Program-made: the position numbers and the translations under genes
Source of the DNA: Legionella donaldsonii
GTDB lineage: Bacteria > Pseudomonadota > Gammaproteobacteria > Legionellales > Legionellaceae
Assembly: GCF_900452385.1 (NCBI RefSeq)
Contig: NZ_UGOA01000001.1
Location: 1,001,501-1,065,500, forward strand
DNA: 64,000 bases
Direction: 5' to 3'
The notes under the pieces: model-generated
Database searches by the model: none
Told to the model about the DNA's origin: nothing
What the model saw: the letters and a program-made list of their open reading frames with translations, nothing else
Shown here: piece after piece, positions 8,535 through 16,834 of the stretch
Numbering within the stretch: the stretch's first letter is position 1
Layout: every line of letters starts with the position of its first letter

Positions 8535-8750
8535 TCAAACCATATCAATTTTTTCTAATTTTTTGAATCTTTCCTTCTCTTTTAAAAGCAATTCTAAAGC
8601 AACTTCAACTGGTCCAGGTATAGTCGAGTGGCCTGAAACCCAGCGTCTGACAGTGCTAGCGTCGACACGAAGGGCTTTCGCTAGCTTGGTTTGCCAACCC
8701 CAGTTACCAAATAGTTTTTCACCGATTAGGACTAATTCTTCTGAAGTCAT
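8535..8750 (-). CDS. small HTH protein coupled to the Ro gene
   Basis: The 71-aa protein is mostly a Cro/CopG-sized helix-turn-helix: W-Q-T-K-L-A-K-A-L, R-V-D-A-S-T-V-R-R-W, then V-E-V-A-L-E-L-L-L. The form resembles XRE-like single-domain regulators. Its start codon overlaps the stop of the TROVE gene by 4 bases, so it is translated with it. A perfect 23-bp palindrome sits in the promoter of this unit (10503-10525), which makes autoregulation by this protein a natural guess. I know of no established link between this type of HTH and Ro proteins. Confidence 0.7.
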   Translation of the reverse strand: MTSEELVLIGEKLFGNWGWQTKLAKALRVDASTVRRWVSGHSTIPGPVEVALELLLKEKERFKKLEKIDMV

Positions 8751-10369
8751 AATTCATTTTTTATAAATTGTGTTATGAGCCCAAGCGCGGCGGAATCGAA
8801 ACCAGCGAGGCCAAGAGACAAGGCATCGTTGGGATCACAAACATCACCCTCATTGGCGGCAGTAGCAAGAACGACTAATTTAATGCTTGGGTTTACCTCT
8901 TGACGATATCTGTTTAGCAGTAGTGCCAGATGGTTGTCTCCAGCCCAAGTTTCATTATCTGTCAGGATTACAAAAGCATCTAATTCCATTTTTCGCTTAA
9001 GAGCATAGGCAATGGGCAATGAAATGTCTGTACCGCCCCAGGCTATTCGTCTGATGGATTTAAGAGCATCGTTCAATCGTTGCGTCTTTATTGCTAATTG
9101 ATGAACGCGGGTATTGAATCCTATGATATCGATGTTAGGTTCGCTGCGAGCAAAAAGTAGGGCTGTAGCTCCAGCGGCTTCTAGACAGCTCAATACAGGA
9201 GAGCCAGAGCACATACTTTCCCGCATTGAAAACGAAATATCAAGACCCAGCAATATGCGCTTATTGCTACACGCTTGCTGTTGAAAGGTAGAATAAAAAG
9301 CTGTATTTAATGCCTCACTAATAGCAGGCACCGGTTTCCAAATTAACCTGCCCAATTGGCCATGTCCTTGCGTATAAATTTTGTGAGCCAACAGTAAATC
9401 AATAGGATGAACAAGAGCATTTTGTAGTTGCTCATTATCCAGCAAACGATTGGCAACATAACGGGAGGCGTCACTGCCAGGTGTCAGTAGACCTACTTCG
9501 GTCATTTTGGCCAGATTGCGAATCATGGCTTTCATCGGCATATCAACCAGTAAGGCATTCCAAACTTCTTTATCTTGCAAATGTTTGTTAGGTACGACCT
9601 CTCGCGGTAATGAATATTGTCGGATTACTTGTGCAGCGGCAACAGCATCTGATGCTTCATTTACTTTATATTTTCCATCAATCAGCCTAAATTTTTCTCT
9701 TGCAGCAATAATCGCCTCTGTTTTTTGAGGATGCGCGATCCAATCAATTATGATGCAACGTTCTTTGTCGTTATTTTGTGGATGGGCAAGTCTTAATAAA
9801 TCGCGCATTGACCAGCCGCCGCGTTGAGAATATTTCACTACTTGCAACGACAATTGTTCCAAAGGCAGTTCTAAAAACCAGAGAGAGATTGCCTTTCTTA
9901 GGCCACGTCCCCAACCACGCAATCCATTAACAAAATTTACAAATTGCAAAATATGACTACCTGTCCGCGCCACTTTTGTCAATGCTGCCAATGCAGCGTT
10001 ACGTGTTTCGATATCACCAGCCGCGGTTGCCAGTGCTAAAGCAAATAAGGCCGGTTTATTTTTTGCTGCTCGGCCACTGCCACTGATTTCAATAATGCGA
10101 TTGACGACTTTAACACCATCTTTTTCAATTAATCGTTGGATGGTTTGGGTGTTGTCTAATGTTAGCTCTGCTGGGGTGGCATAATAGGTTCCTGCCTCAG
10201 AACCAAGAATTAAAAATCTATCCAATAGTTGGTTATCATTAATAGGAAAATAATAGCCACCGGCATGGTTAGCGATTTGGCCAGCTACTGGTTCTATTTG
10301 TGAGTTCCCCCTAAGCCATAAGGGAGACAACCAATATACAAAGAATTCTCTGATTTGTTGATAACACAT
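8747..10369 (-). CDS. rsr: Ro60/TROVE-domain RNA-binding protein
   Basis: The start is ATG 10369, because TAGGAG sits 7 bases upstream. The longer frame to 10447 has no ribosome site and would overlap the predicted RNA. The product is about 540 aa, the usual length of Ro60/Rsr. TROVE features: L-D-R-F-L-I-L-G-S-E-A-G-T-Y-Y near the N-terminus, alpha-helical HEAT-like repeats, then R-G-G-W-S-M-R-D-L-L-R-L-A-H-P. The C-terminal von Willebrand A-like domain keeps the metal site: L-G-L-D-I-S-F-S-M (DxSxS), W-G-G-T-D and I-L-T-D. Ro rings bind Y RNAs and misfolded RNAs and work in RNA quality control and stress survival with nucleases such as PNPase. No rtcBA genes are nearby; the downstream partner is the small HTH gene. 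Confidence 0.9.
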   Translation of the reverse strand: MCYQQIREFFVYWLSPLWLRGNSQIEPVAGQIANHAGGYYFPINDNQLLDRFLILGSEAGTYYATPAELTLDNTQTIQRLIEKDGVKVVNRIIEISGSGRAAKNKPALFALALATAAGDIETRNAALAALTKVARTGSHILQFVNFVNGLRGWGRGLRKAISLWFLELPLEQLSLQVVKYSQRGGWSMRDLLRLAHPQNNDKERCIIIDWIAHPQKTEAIIAAREKFRLIDGKYKVNEASDAVAAAQVIRQYSLPREVVPNKHLQDKEVWNALLVDMPMKAMIRNLAKMTEVGLLTPGSDASRYVANRLLDNEQLQNALVHPIDLLLAHKIYTQGHGQLGRLIWKPVPAISEALNTAFYSTFQQQACSNKRILLGLDISFSMRESMCSGSPVLSCLEAAGATALLFARSEPNIDIIGFNTRVHQLAIKTQRLNDALKSIRRIAWGGTDISLPIAYALKRKMELDAFVILTDNETWAGDNHLALLLNRYRQEVNPSIKLVVLATAANEGDVCDPNDALSLGLAGFDSAALGLITQFIKNEL

Positions 10370-10423
10370 ACGTGCTCCTAACGCCCTAGCAATCTTTTGC
10401 CAAAGAGAAGGCAGAAATGGGGT

Positions 10424-10495
10424 AAAAAAATGGACAGTGCTGGGCATGAAAGCATAGGTTGGCCCCTCGATGAACCGGCCTATTTCGGCCCAGCG
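10424..10495 (-). ncRNA. candidate Y RNA in the Ro leader
   Basis: Read on the minus strand, transcription predicted from the promoter at 10502-10530 would start near 10495. There the sequence reads GCTGGGCCGAAATAGG, close to the 5' end of vertebrate Y RNAs (GCUGGUCCGAAGGUAG, from memory). GCTGGGC (10494-10488) pairs perfectly with GCCCAGC (10445-10439) as a 7-bp terminal stem. Inside, ATAGG pairs with CCTAT, with GGTTCATCGAGG in the apical part. A run of seven T follows at 10430-10424, like an intrinsic terminator. The roughly 70-nt size, the closing end-to-end stem and the position beside a Ro gene all fit a Y RNA. This is read by eye; no covariance search was done. Confidence 0.55.
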
Positions 10496-10501
10496 GAGAG
10501 C

Positions 10502-10530
10502 AATTTAGTGCAAATTGCACTAAATGTCAA
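10502..10530 (-). promoter_or_regulatory. promoter with a perfect palindromic operator ahead of the Y RNA candidate and Ro gene
   Basis: On the minus strand TTGACA (10530-10525) and TAAATT (10507-10502) are separated by exactly 17 bases. A perfect inverted repeat with 11-base arms, ATTTAGTGCAA and TTGCACTAAAT around one central base, spans 10503-10525 and so fills the spacer and touches both boxes. A protein bound there would block RNA polymerase. The small HTH protein at the end of the operon is the obvious candidate. Confidence 0.7.
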
Positions 10531-10606
10531 TATTTGGGCGGAGTATGTAATAATTGGGCAAAGCCATTTAGTACTCTGTTCTCCAGTGAGCAGCGAAAAT
10601 GTAAAT

Positions 10607-10665
10607 GGGGTCAGAGCTTGAATTTTGAATTAGCATGAGAAAATTAAAATTTAAGCCCTGACCCA
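10607..10665. repeat. GGTCAGGGCTTGA-family palindromic repeat
   Basis: GGGGTCAGAGCTTGAATTTT is mirrored by AAAATTTAAGCCCTGACCC with a short A/T loop. It sits between the head of the Ro operon and the tail of the methyltransferase-like gene. That gene (stop at 10644) ends inside the repeat, so its last residues are encoded by it. Confidence 0.75.
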
Positions 10666-11615
10666 AAGTGGTGGGAACTTTGGGGTTGCTCATAATCGTC
10701 AGTAAGCAAAGAAAGTAACAGTTCCCTGGCAATGAAAGGGCTGTCCTTTGTTCTTATCTGATCATTCAAAAAGGAGGTCGCTTCTCTCAGCGTATCAGAA
10801 TTAGGTTGCTCTAAATTTTCTAAAAGATCAGTCAGTTTTTTTTCCTCGCCGGGGTGTACTCTTGGCAGAAGAGTAAGGAAGGCTTTTGCTAAGGCTTTCA
10901 AAAACATATCCTCTGTCGCTTCCAATTTTTTAACCGGGCAGCAGGTAATTAGCAACTGACATTGATCGTGGTGGTTTAAATTGAATAGGGGATCCTTGTC
11001 TTCTGGCTCAATAGTTGGGTTTTGCCAGGATGCTCGCCCAGGTTGCTTGTCAATGGTTAAATCATATTTCAGCTCTTCTCCACAAAATTGTTGAATGAGT
11101 TCTAAAATAATCATCATTTCGTGCGGGTCGTAGCTGGTGATTAAGAGGGGCGCCTTGGCATTTTTATGGACTAGAATATTCCATAAAATTTGACACATGT
11201 CTAAAATTAACCCCTTAGGTGTTTCATCATGATCACTTAAAAATTCGGGATGACGCCAAATGATACAATGCGCATTTGATATACCTGACAAGGGCGGAGA
11301 ACTGGCAATATTGGCATGGATATAAGTTTGCTTCACATGGGGGGCTTGTTTTTGTAAAACACGACTATTAAAACGTAAATCTGCTTTATTGATATCGCAA
11401 CCCAAGTAATTAACCTTGACTCCCCTGGACCGGGCCAACAGCTCAAAGGCCGCTAGTTCAATGGCTGTACCACAAGCAATACTAATCACATTGAACACGT
11501 CTGGATTTGCAGAATTCTCCAGGAGGTTGCGGATAACCGGTAAAAGTGAATAAGCCATCCGAAAATGCCGGAAAGGGAATAAGCTTGCGCTTGGAAAAGA
11601 GTTAAAAACAAACAT
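10644..11615 (-). CDS. SAM-dependent methyltransferase-like protein
   Basis: The 323-aa protein has a Rossmann-type start in its first third: V-I-S-I-A-C-G-T-A-I-E-L-A-A-F as the glycine-rich motif I, then Y-L-G-C-D-I-N as the acidic end of strand 2, and A-H-C-I-I-W-R-H-P-E as a motif IV-like segment. This order fits a class I methyltransferase fold. Residues about 175-323 are not recognised and are helical and charged. Met20 (codon at about 11558) is an alternative start because no ribosome site precedes 11615. The C-terminal residues G-S-G-L-K-F are read from the palindromic repeat at 10607-10665, so the original stop may have been lost. Confidence 0.6.
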   Translation of the reverse strand: MFVFNSFPSASLFPFRHFRMAYSLLPVIRNLLENSANPDVFNVISIACGTAIELAAFELLARSRGVKVNYLGCDINKADLRFNSRVLQKQAPHVKQTYIHANIASSPPLSGISNAHCIIWRHPEFLSDHDETPKGLILDMCQILWNILVHKNAKAPLLITSYDPHEMMIILELIQQFCGEELKYDLTIDKQPGRASWQNPTIEPEDKDPLFNLNHHDQCQLLITCCPVKKLEATEDMFLKALAKAFLTLLPRVHPGEEKKLTDLLENLEQPNSDTLREATSFLNDQIRTKDSPFIARELLLSLLTDDYEQPQSSHHFGSGLKF

Positions 11616-11756
11616 TCAAAATAAATAAAAAACTTAATGTTTTAATATTTTACAGCCAATTAAGCATAAAGACAACGATAAATTGACCCAGACAGGCCCA
11701 CTGTTCCATTAATTAAATCGAATGGCTGACCCCATAGCCAGGATATTATTCTAAAA

Positions 11757-13424
11757 CTAGTTGATAAAGCATTTGATATTTTCCAATAGCTCCTTATAAA
11801 GGGAATTCGTTGGATTGTGTTTTAATAAATTACTTGCTTTATCTAGGCAGGTATTTGAGTTCTCATGACATGGACGGATGAAAATCTTATTCGGACAATT
11901 ATGATGTATCCAGGTATGCAAATATTGTTCAAATAGTACCTTGATGTTAGGGTCAGTAATCAACGTTAACTCACCAAGAATAACGTTTAAAACCATCCAT
12001 CTATCATAGTATCCATTAGAAAGTAGTCTTATGAAGTAGCGAATGTGCATAAGGCTATTTCTTTTATAAACAAGCTCTAAAATCTCTTCAAAGGTATAAC
12101 TGTCCTGATATTCCAATAGGCAGTTTGCAAACGATTTTAAAGAGGCTTGATCAGGATTAGATAGCAGGTCGGTAATCATGCTTTTCCAACCTTTCGGTTG
12201 CATTTTGAAGGCTGCGTTAATAATTGCGGCATTCAATTGCGAAATATTTTTGCTAATCAATGGTTGAATAGATCTAAAATCATCCTTGTTGCCAGACTCA
12301 CTCAATCCAAGGATAGCCAATTTAATTGGTTTATCCTGCCTGTTAATGGCATCTCTATAGTAATTGGAAAATTCACTGATACCGAGTTGTTTAAGATAAT
12401 AACGACTTAGATGTCGAATAGAACGACTACGATCAAACAAAGCCTGTTCTAAGATCCCTTTAGCCTGATTGGGATAACGCTCAATAAAGGCATAGAGAGC
12501 CTTTTTTCGAATGGGCATTAGTTTGTCATCCTTGATCTTATTTAGATAAATCAAAAACTGATCCGAGTCATATTGATTATGTGCAAGATTAAAGGCATTG
12601 ACCTTGATGACAATATCTCTGTTGTTGAGTGTGACAGTTAATAGCTGTTCTATTTTAGAATCAGCCTTTGCAAGAATAGCAAATGCATAGCGCGCAATGA
12701 TAATTTCTTGACTGTTAATTTTCTTAAAAAGTGCATCACTACATTGGGTTGCAAGTAATGACTCGATCTTCCTGATTAATTCGAGTCGGTCGAGCAGGTG
12801 CTCCTTTCTTGTTTTGATTTCTAATTGTTTCAGTAAAGGAAGCGACTCAATAAAGTGATCAATTAGTTCCTTACTTACAAGGCGATTAAGTGTGGTAAAG
12901 CATAATATTCTTATCTCCTCTACCCAATCGTTTGCACGGATAATGAGAAAGGGAATTGCCTCTTCAATACTATTTTCCGCGAGTGTTTTAATGGCTTTAT
13001 AGCGAATATATCCATTGGGATGACAACATAAACTTTTTAAAATAACCACAAACTCTGTCGAATGCCCCCTATACGAATCCACAATGGAGGGTTTTAAGTT
13101 ATACCAATATTCAGAGAGTTGATTGTAATGTTTAGAGAAAGTTGAATTGCGAATTTTTTCATCGATTTTACTTAAGAGATGAAGGGGTACCTGATGCAAT
13201 AATGCATGAACCTTTTCATTGGCAAGTTTGCTAACCATTCTATTTTTAGCAAACATAAGAGGTATGAAAGGATAGATTGCATTTGGATCAGTAATTTCCT
13301 CAATTTCCTTTAATAAGCCTGCCTTTAACACTGAGGATCGAAATAGATTAATGAGGCTTGGTTTACAAAGATGGTATAAAGAGTCTACGATGCGCTCTAA
13401 ATTTATATTAGTTACTTTATTCAT
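11757..13424 (-). CDS. HEAT-repeat protein
   Basis: The 555-aa protein is entirely alpha-helical by appearance, with repeated 30-40 residue helix pairs. Typical HEAT features recur: H-P-N-G-Y-I-R-Y-K-A-I-K-T-L-A-E near residue 135, then A-N-D-W-V-E-E-I-R-I-L, N-R-D-I-V-I-K-V-N-A-F, D-R-S-R-S-I-R-H-L-S-R-Y and others. No catalytic domain, signal peptide or membrane segment is seen. HEAT arrays are protein-binding scaffolds, and many bacterial ones are lyase-like or effector scaffolds, but nothing here decides. It is a single gene with about 270 bp of featureless DNA on its upstream side. Confidence 0.65.
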   Translation of the reverse strand: MNKVTNINLERIVDSLYHLCKPSLINLFRSSVLKAGLLKEIEEITDPNAIYPFIPLMFAKNRMVSKLANEKVHALLHQVPLHLLSKIDEKIRNSTFSKHYNQLSEYWYNLKPSIVDSYRGHSTEFVVILKSLCCHPNGYIRYKAIKTLAENSIEEAIPFLIIRANDWVEEIRILCFTTLNRLVSKELIDHFIESLPLLKQLEIKTRKEHLLDRLELIRKIESLLATQCSDALFKKINSQEIIIARYAFAILAKADSKIEQLLTVTLNNRDIVIKVNAFNLAHNQYDSDQFLIYLNKIKDDKLMPIRKKALYAFIERYPNQAKGILEQALFDRSRSIRHLSRYYLKQLGISEFSNYYRDAINRQDKPIKLAILGLSESGNKDDFRSIQPLISKNISQLNAAIINAAFKMQPKGWKSMITDLLSNPDQASLKSFANCLLEYQDSYTFEEILELVYKRNSLMHIRYFIRLLSNGYYDRWMVLNVILGELTLITDPNIKVLFEQYLHTWIHHNCPNKIFIRPCHENSNTCLDKASNLLKHNPTNSLYKELLENIKCFIN

Positions 13425-13698
13425 AAATGGATTTTGTCAGTGTCGTTTTCCCGCTTGACGAGGGTCAGTAAGATAAACGATTCGGAAACTCTTTTAAAAC
13501 CTCAATAACAATAGGGATTCATTTTTTTTCAAACCTTCGATCGCCTTCTAAGCTCGGCGATTAATTCAGATAGTATATCTTTTTTTAGCCCGAAAAATAC
13601 AAGGTGTTATTCCGAATGATCGAGAGAGCTAAAATCTTTAAAATAGCAATGAATGCCCCGTCAAATTGTAGGTTAAAGTGCACAGATTTTCACAACAT

Positions 13699-14691
13699 TT
13701 AGTGATAGTTTTGATGGGTTTTTCCGCCAAAAAGGTGATAAGCATACAACGTGTATACAAGCAGTACGGGCAGCATAATGGCAACGCCCACCAGAATAAA
13801 AACAAGTGTAGACGTTGGTGCTGCAGCCTCCCAAAAAGTCACCTGATGAGGTATTAAATAGGGGTAAACACTGATTGCGATACCGACATAAGCACAGAAA
13901 AAAATAACCAGGCTGTAAATAAAAGGTCTGCGTTCATAGCCTAGGGAAAGACTTTTCCAGGCTAAACAAATTGCCAAGGCAGTAACAAGCGGCAATGGAG
14001 CCAGGAGGATAACATTCGGAAAACTGTACCAGCGTGTAAAAATCTCAGGACTATGCAGCGGAGTCCAGATACTTACGAATAAGAGAAAAAAGCTAACGAT
14101 AACTAATAGTCCTTTTGCATAATGGATCATTTTTCGTTGCAGGCGACCACTGCTTTTAATGATCATCCAGGTTGCCCCGAGCAGGCCATACCCGCTTACC
14201 AGGGCGACACCGGTCAACAAACTAAAGGGTGTTAGCCAATCTGCGTCATTAATCGTCATCGCTGCTTCATTAATGGGAAATCCCTGCACAAAACAACCTA
14301 ACACCACGCCCTGAAAAAAGGCTGCAGCAACAGAACTAATTGCGAATGACCAATTCCACAGGGGTTTTGATTTGTCTGCTTTAAATCGAAACTCAAAGCT
14401 CACCCCGCGAAAAATTAAAGCAATTAACATCAACATTAAAGGCATATACAGGATAGGAAGTAACAGGCCGTAGACTTGAGGGAACGCGCCATAGAGCATC
14501 GCACCACCGAATACCAACCACGTTTCGTTACCATCCCATACCGGTGCGATGGAATTCATCATTTTATCGCGTTCTGCTTCACTGGTCGTAAAGGGAAATA
14601 AAATGCCTATACCGAGATCAAAGCCATCGAGGATGACATACATCAATACTATAAATGCCAGCAAAACAGCAAAAATGAACGGTAACATCAT
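13699..14691 (-). CDS. cydB: cytochrome bd-type quinol oxidase subunit II
   Basis: The 330-aa, roughly nine-helix membrane protein begins with the subunit II signature: V-L-M-Y-V-I-L-D-G-F-D-L-G-I-G-I-L-F-P-F, then W-D-G-N-E-T-W-L-V-F-G-G near residue 52. With subunit I it forms the terminal oxidase that takes electrons from quinol and reduces oxygen to water in the inner membrane without pumping protons. Its start overlaps the end of the subunit I gene by 4 bases, so the two are coupled. Homologues of this length next to a short-Q-loop subunit I are also named CioB. Confidence 0.93.
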   Translation of the reverse strand: MMLPFIFAVLLAFIVLMYVILDGFDLGIGILFPFTTSEAERDKMMNSIAPVWDGNETWLVFGGAMLYGAFPQVYGLLLPILYMPLMLMLIALIFRGVSFEFRFKADKSKPLWNWSFAISSVAAAFFQGVVLGCFVQGFPINEAAMTINDADWLTPFSLLTGVALVSGYGLLGATWMIIKSSGRLQRKMIHYAKGLLVIVSFFLLFVSIWTPLHSPEIFTRWYSFPNVILLAPLPLVTALAICLAWKSLSLGYERRPFIYSLVIFFCAYVGIAISVYPYLIPHQVTFWEAAAPTSTLVFILVGVAIMLPVLLVYTLYAYHLFGGKTHQNYH

Positions 14692-16055
14692 TCTTTCTCC
14701 CTGGGCAAATCAGTCATGTAGTGGAAGGCATGGTGTTCTACCTGGTCACTCTCTAATGGAGTAGGCCCGCGACGAATTAACTTTAAAAGGTAGTACAGGT
14801 AAAAACCAAAAATCACGCCGTAGGCAATCACGAGTAAAACAAAAGAAATAATCACTTCCTCCATGCCTATTGCCGAAACGGCATCCCGGGTTTTTAGTAA
14901 GTGGTAAACGACCCAAGGCTGGCGCCCGAGCTCAGCAGTAAGCCATCCTGCAATAGTGGCTACAAAACCAAGTGGGGCAATAAGAACACACCAGCGATGG
15001 AACCACTTCACGGAATACAATTTTTTTCTGAAGCGAAGGAAAAGCCCAATGAATGCAGTCATCAGCATGAGCAGCCCGATACCCACCATAATCCTGAAAG
15101 AGAAAAAGACAGGGGCAACCCGGGGTTGCTCCGACGGTGGAACCGAGCGTAAACCAACCATTTCCCCATCCCAGTCATGGGTATTGATTAGACTGGCAAG
15201 TTTGGGGATGCCCACCTCGTATTCGTTCTTTTGTTCTTTCTGGGAAGGCCAGGCAAATAGTAATAAGGGAGCCCCTTTTTGTGTATCCCAAACGCCTTCC
15301 ATCGCAGCGGTCTTAATAGGTTGATGTTCATGAACCGAAATGCCAACCACGTCGCCCATAAAGATTTGCAAGGGCACTAATACCAGAGCGGCCCACAAAC
15401 CAAAAGACAAACATTTTTTTGCCGTATCCAGCGCTTTATTACGAAGCAGATAATAACTGGCGACGGCCATAATCACGAAACTGGTTGTTACATAGGATGC
15501 TAAAACCATATGGATAAAACGAGGGATGAATGAGGGATTAAAAACGACGGATAACCAGCTTTCTACCACATACTTGCCATCAATGAGTTCATAACCACTA
15601 GGCGTCTGCATCCAGGAATTCGCAGACATGATCCAAAAGGCTGAAATAGTCGTACCGATTGTAACCAACAGTGTTGCCATAAAATGCAGTGCAGGGGGAA
15701 CACGTTTCCACCCGAAAAGCATGACTCCCAAAAAACCTGCCTCAAGGAAAAAGGCAGTTAATGTTTCATAAGCGAATAAGGCTCCCAGCACATTACCAAA
15801 TTGATAGATGAATGGGCCAAAATTAGTCCCTATCTGGTAGGCAAGTACAATGCCTGAAACGACACCCATACCGAATGTAAGCGCAAAAATTTTCGTCCAT
15901 AGCTGACATATTTTCAAATAGCTGTCTTTCCTGGTTTTTAGCCACATGGCTTCCATAATGACTAAAAATACAGCCAGGCCAAGATTTAGTGTAGGAAATA
16001 AAATATGAAATCCTATACTAAAACCGAATTGTATCCGTGATAGGAGTTCTACCAT
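14688..16055 (-). CDS. cydA: cytochrome bd-type quinol oxidase subunit I (cyanide-insensitive class)
   Basis: The 455-aa protein has heme-ligand and quinol-site features of CydA/CioA. His17 is in F-S-I-G-F-H-I-L-F-P, then G-V-V-S-G-I-V-L-A-Y-Q-I-G-T-N, F-A-Y-E-T-L-T-A-F-F-L-E-A with its buried Glu residues, and H-M-V-L-A-S-Y. G-R-Q-P-W-V-V-Y-H precedes the last helices. At 455 aa it is shorter than E. coli CydA (522 aa) and lacks the long Q-loop insertion, which marks the Cio/short-Q-loop class. It is the first gene of a two-gene unit. A 236-bp divergent region separates it from the DUF3833 operon. Confidence 0.93.
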   Translation of the reverse strand: MVELLSRIQFGFSIGFHILFPTLNLGLAVFLVIMEAMWLKTRKDSYLKICQLWTKIFALTFGMGVVSGIVLAYQIGTNFGPFIYQFGNVLGALFAYETLTAFFLEAGFLGVMLFGWKRVPPALHFMATLLVTIGTTISAFWIMSANSWMQTPSGYELIDGKYVVESWLSVVFNPSFIPRFIHMVLASYVTTSFVIMAVASYYLLRNKALDTAKKCLSFGLWAALVLVPLQIFMGDVVGISVHEHQPIKTAAMEGVWDTQKGAPLLLFAWPSQKEQKNEYEVGIPKLASLINTHDWDGEMVGLRSVPPSEQPRVAPVFFSFRIMVGIGLLMLMTAFIGLFLRFRKKLYSVKWFHRWCVLIAPLGFVATIAGWLTAELGRQPWVVYHLLKTRDAVSAIGMEEVIISFVLLVIAYGVIFGFYLYYLLKLIRRGPTPLESDQVEHHAFHYMTDLPREKE

Positions 16056-16198
16056 TTTTTGAATCCTCTCTATCTATGTTGAACGATTGAATCCCTAGCT
16101 CAATACTCTCACAATCCTACGATTACAACCTCGCTTCAGCCCTATGACCCTCCATGAGTTAATAAAGAATCGAAAGGGTCGTTAGCATCAAATTTATT

Positions 16199-16260
16199 TA
16201 TACAAAAATTTTACATAAATTATAGCATATGCTAATTATTAACTATAAATCTATACAAAA
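16199..16260 (+). promoter_or_regulatory. possible promoter region of the photo-oxidative operon
   Basis: TTTACA (16210-16215) and TAATTA (16233-16238) are 17 bases apart and could be a promoter. The nonamer TATACAAAA occurs twice as a direct repeat (16199-16207 and 16252-16260), flanking this promoter. It may be a regulator site, for example for the MerR protein encoded in the operon. This is weak, sequence-only evidence. Confidence 0.35.
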
Positions 16261-16291
16261 GTTATGCAAGACTGGTAATAATGGTAATCAA

Positions 16292-16831
16292 ATGAATAAA
16301 TGGCCTCTTCTCCTAGGGTTTTTAATTGGGTTGATAGTTCTCCTCGAACAAGGGTGTGACATGAATGATCCTGCCAAGTATGAAACGAATGAGCCTGTCC
16401 TCACCATACAAGAGTTCTTCAATGGAACGGTAAAGGGATACGGCATGATTCAAAAACGTTCAGGCGAAGTAAGACGGCGTTTTGTGGTGACCATGGAAGG
16501 AAAGTGGACTGCAAACGAAGGGACTCTGGATGAGTATTTCGTTTTTGATGATGGCGATAAGCAATATCGCCAGTGGAAAATCAATCTGATTGATGAACAC
16601 CATTTCACTGCTACTGCAAGCGACGTCAAGGGCGTGGCGATGGGAGAGCAGTATGGCAATGTGATCAAAATGAGTTACCAATTACTGATTCCCTACAACA
16701 GCTCTACCTTGGCACTAAGCATGGATGACTGGTTATATCGCATTGACAAACATGTCGTGATAAATCGTGCCACAATGAAAAAATTGGGTATTCGTGTGGG
16801 GTCTATTACGGCCAGTTTTTTCAAGGACTAG
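16292..16831 (+). CDS. DUF3833 lipoprotein
   Basis: I start at ATG 16292 (179 aa) because the upstream frame adds an unlikely polar leader. From here MNKWPLLLGFLIGLIVLLEQGC gives a lipoprotein signal peptide with Cys at the end of a lipobox-like E-Q-G-C. The domain shows DUF3833 features: F-F-N-G-T-V-K-G-Y-G, R-R-R-F-V-V-T-M-E-G-K-W, T-L-D-E-Y-F-V-F-D-D-G, A-S-D-V-K-G-V-A-M-G and D-D-W-L-Y-R. It is the first gene of an eight-gene operon, with only 3 bases before the MerR gene. DUF3833 proteins are repeatedly found with cyclopropane-synthase-like and desaturase genes; the biochemical role is unknown. Confidence 0.8.
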   Translation: MNKWPLLLGFLIGLIVLLEQGCDMNDPAKYETNEPVLTIQEFFNGTVKGYGMIQKRSGEVRRRFVVTMEGKWTANEGTLDEYFVFDDGDKQYRQWKINLIDEHHFTATASDVKGVAMGEQYGNVIKMSYQLLIPYNSSTLALSMDDWLYRIDKHVVINRATMKKLGIRVGSITASFFKD

Positions 16832-16834
16832 TTA

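Noticed and set aside
10370-10447. Longer start of the Ro gene at 10447 (26 more residues)
   Set aside because: No ribosome site there, while TAGGAG precedes 10369. The extension also overlaps the candidate Y RNA and poly-T run.
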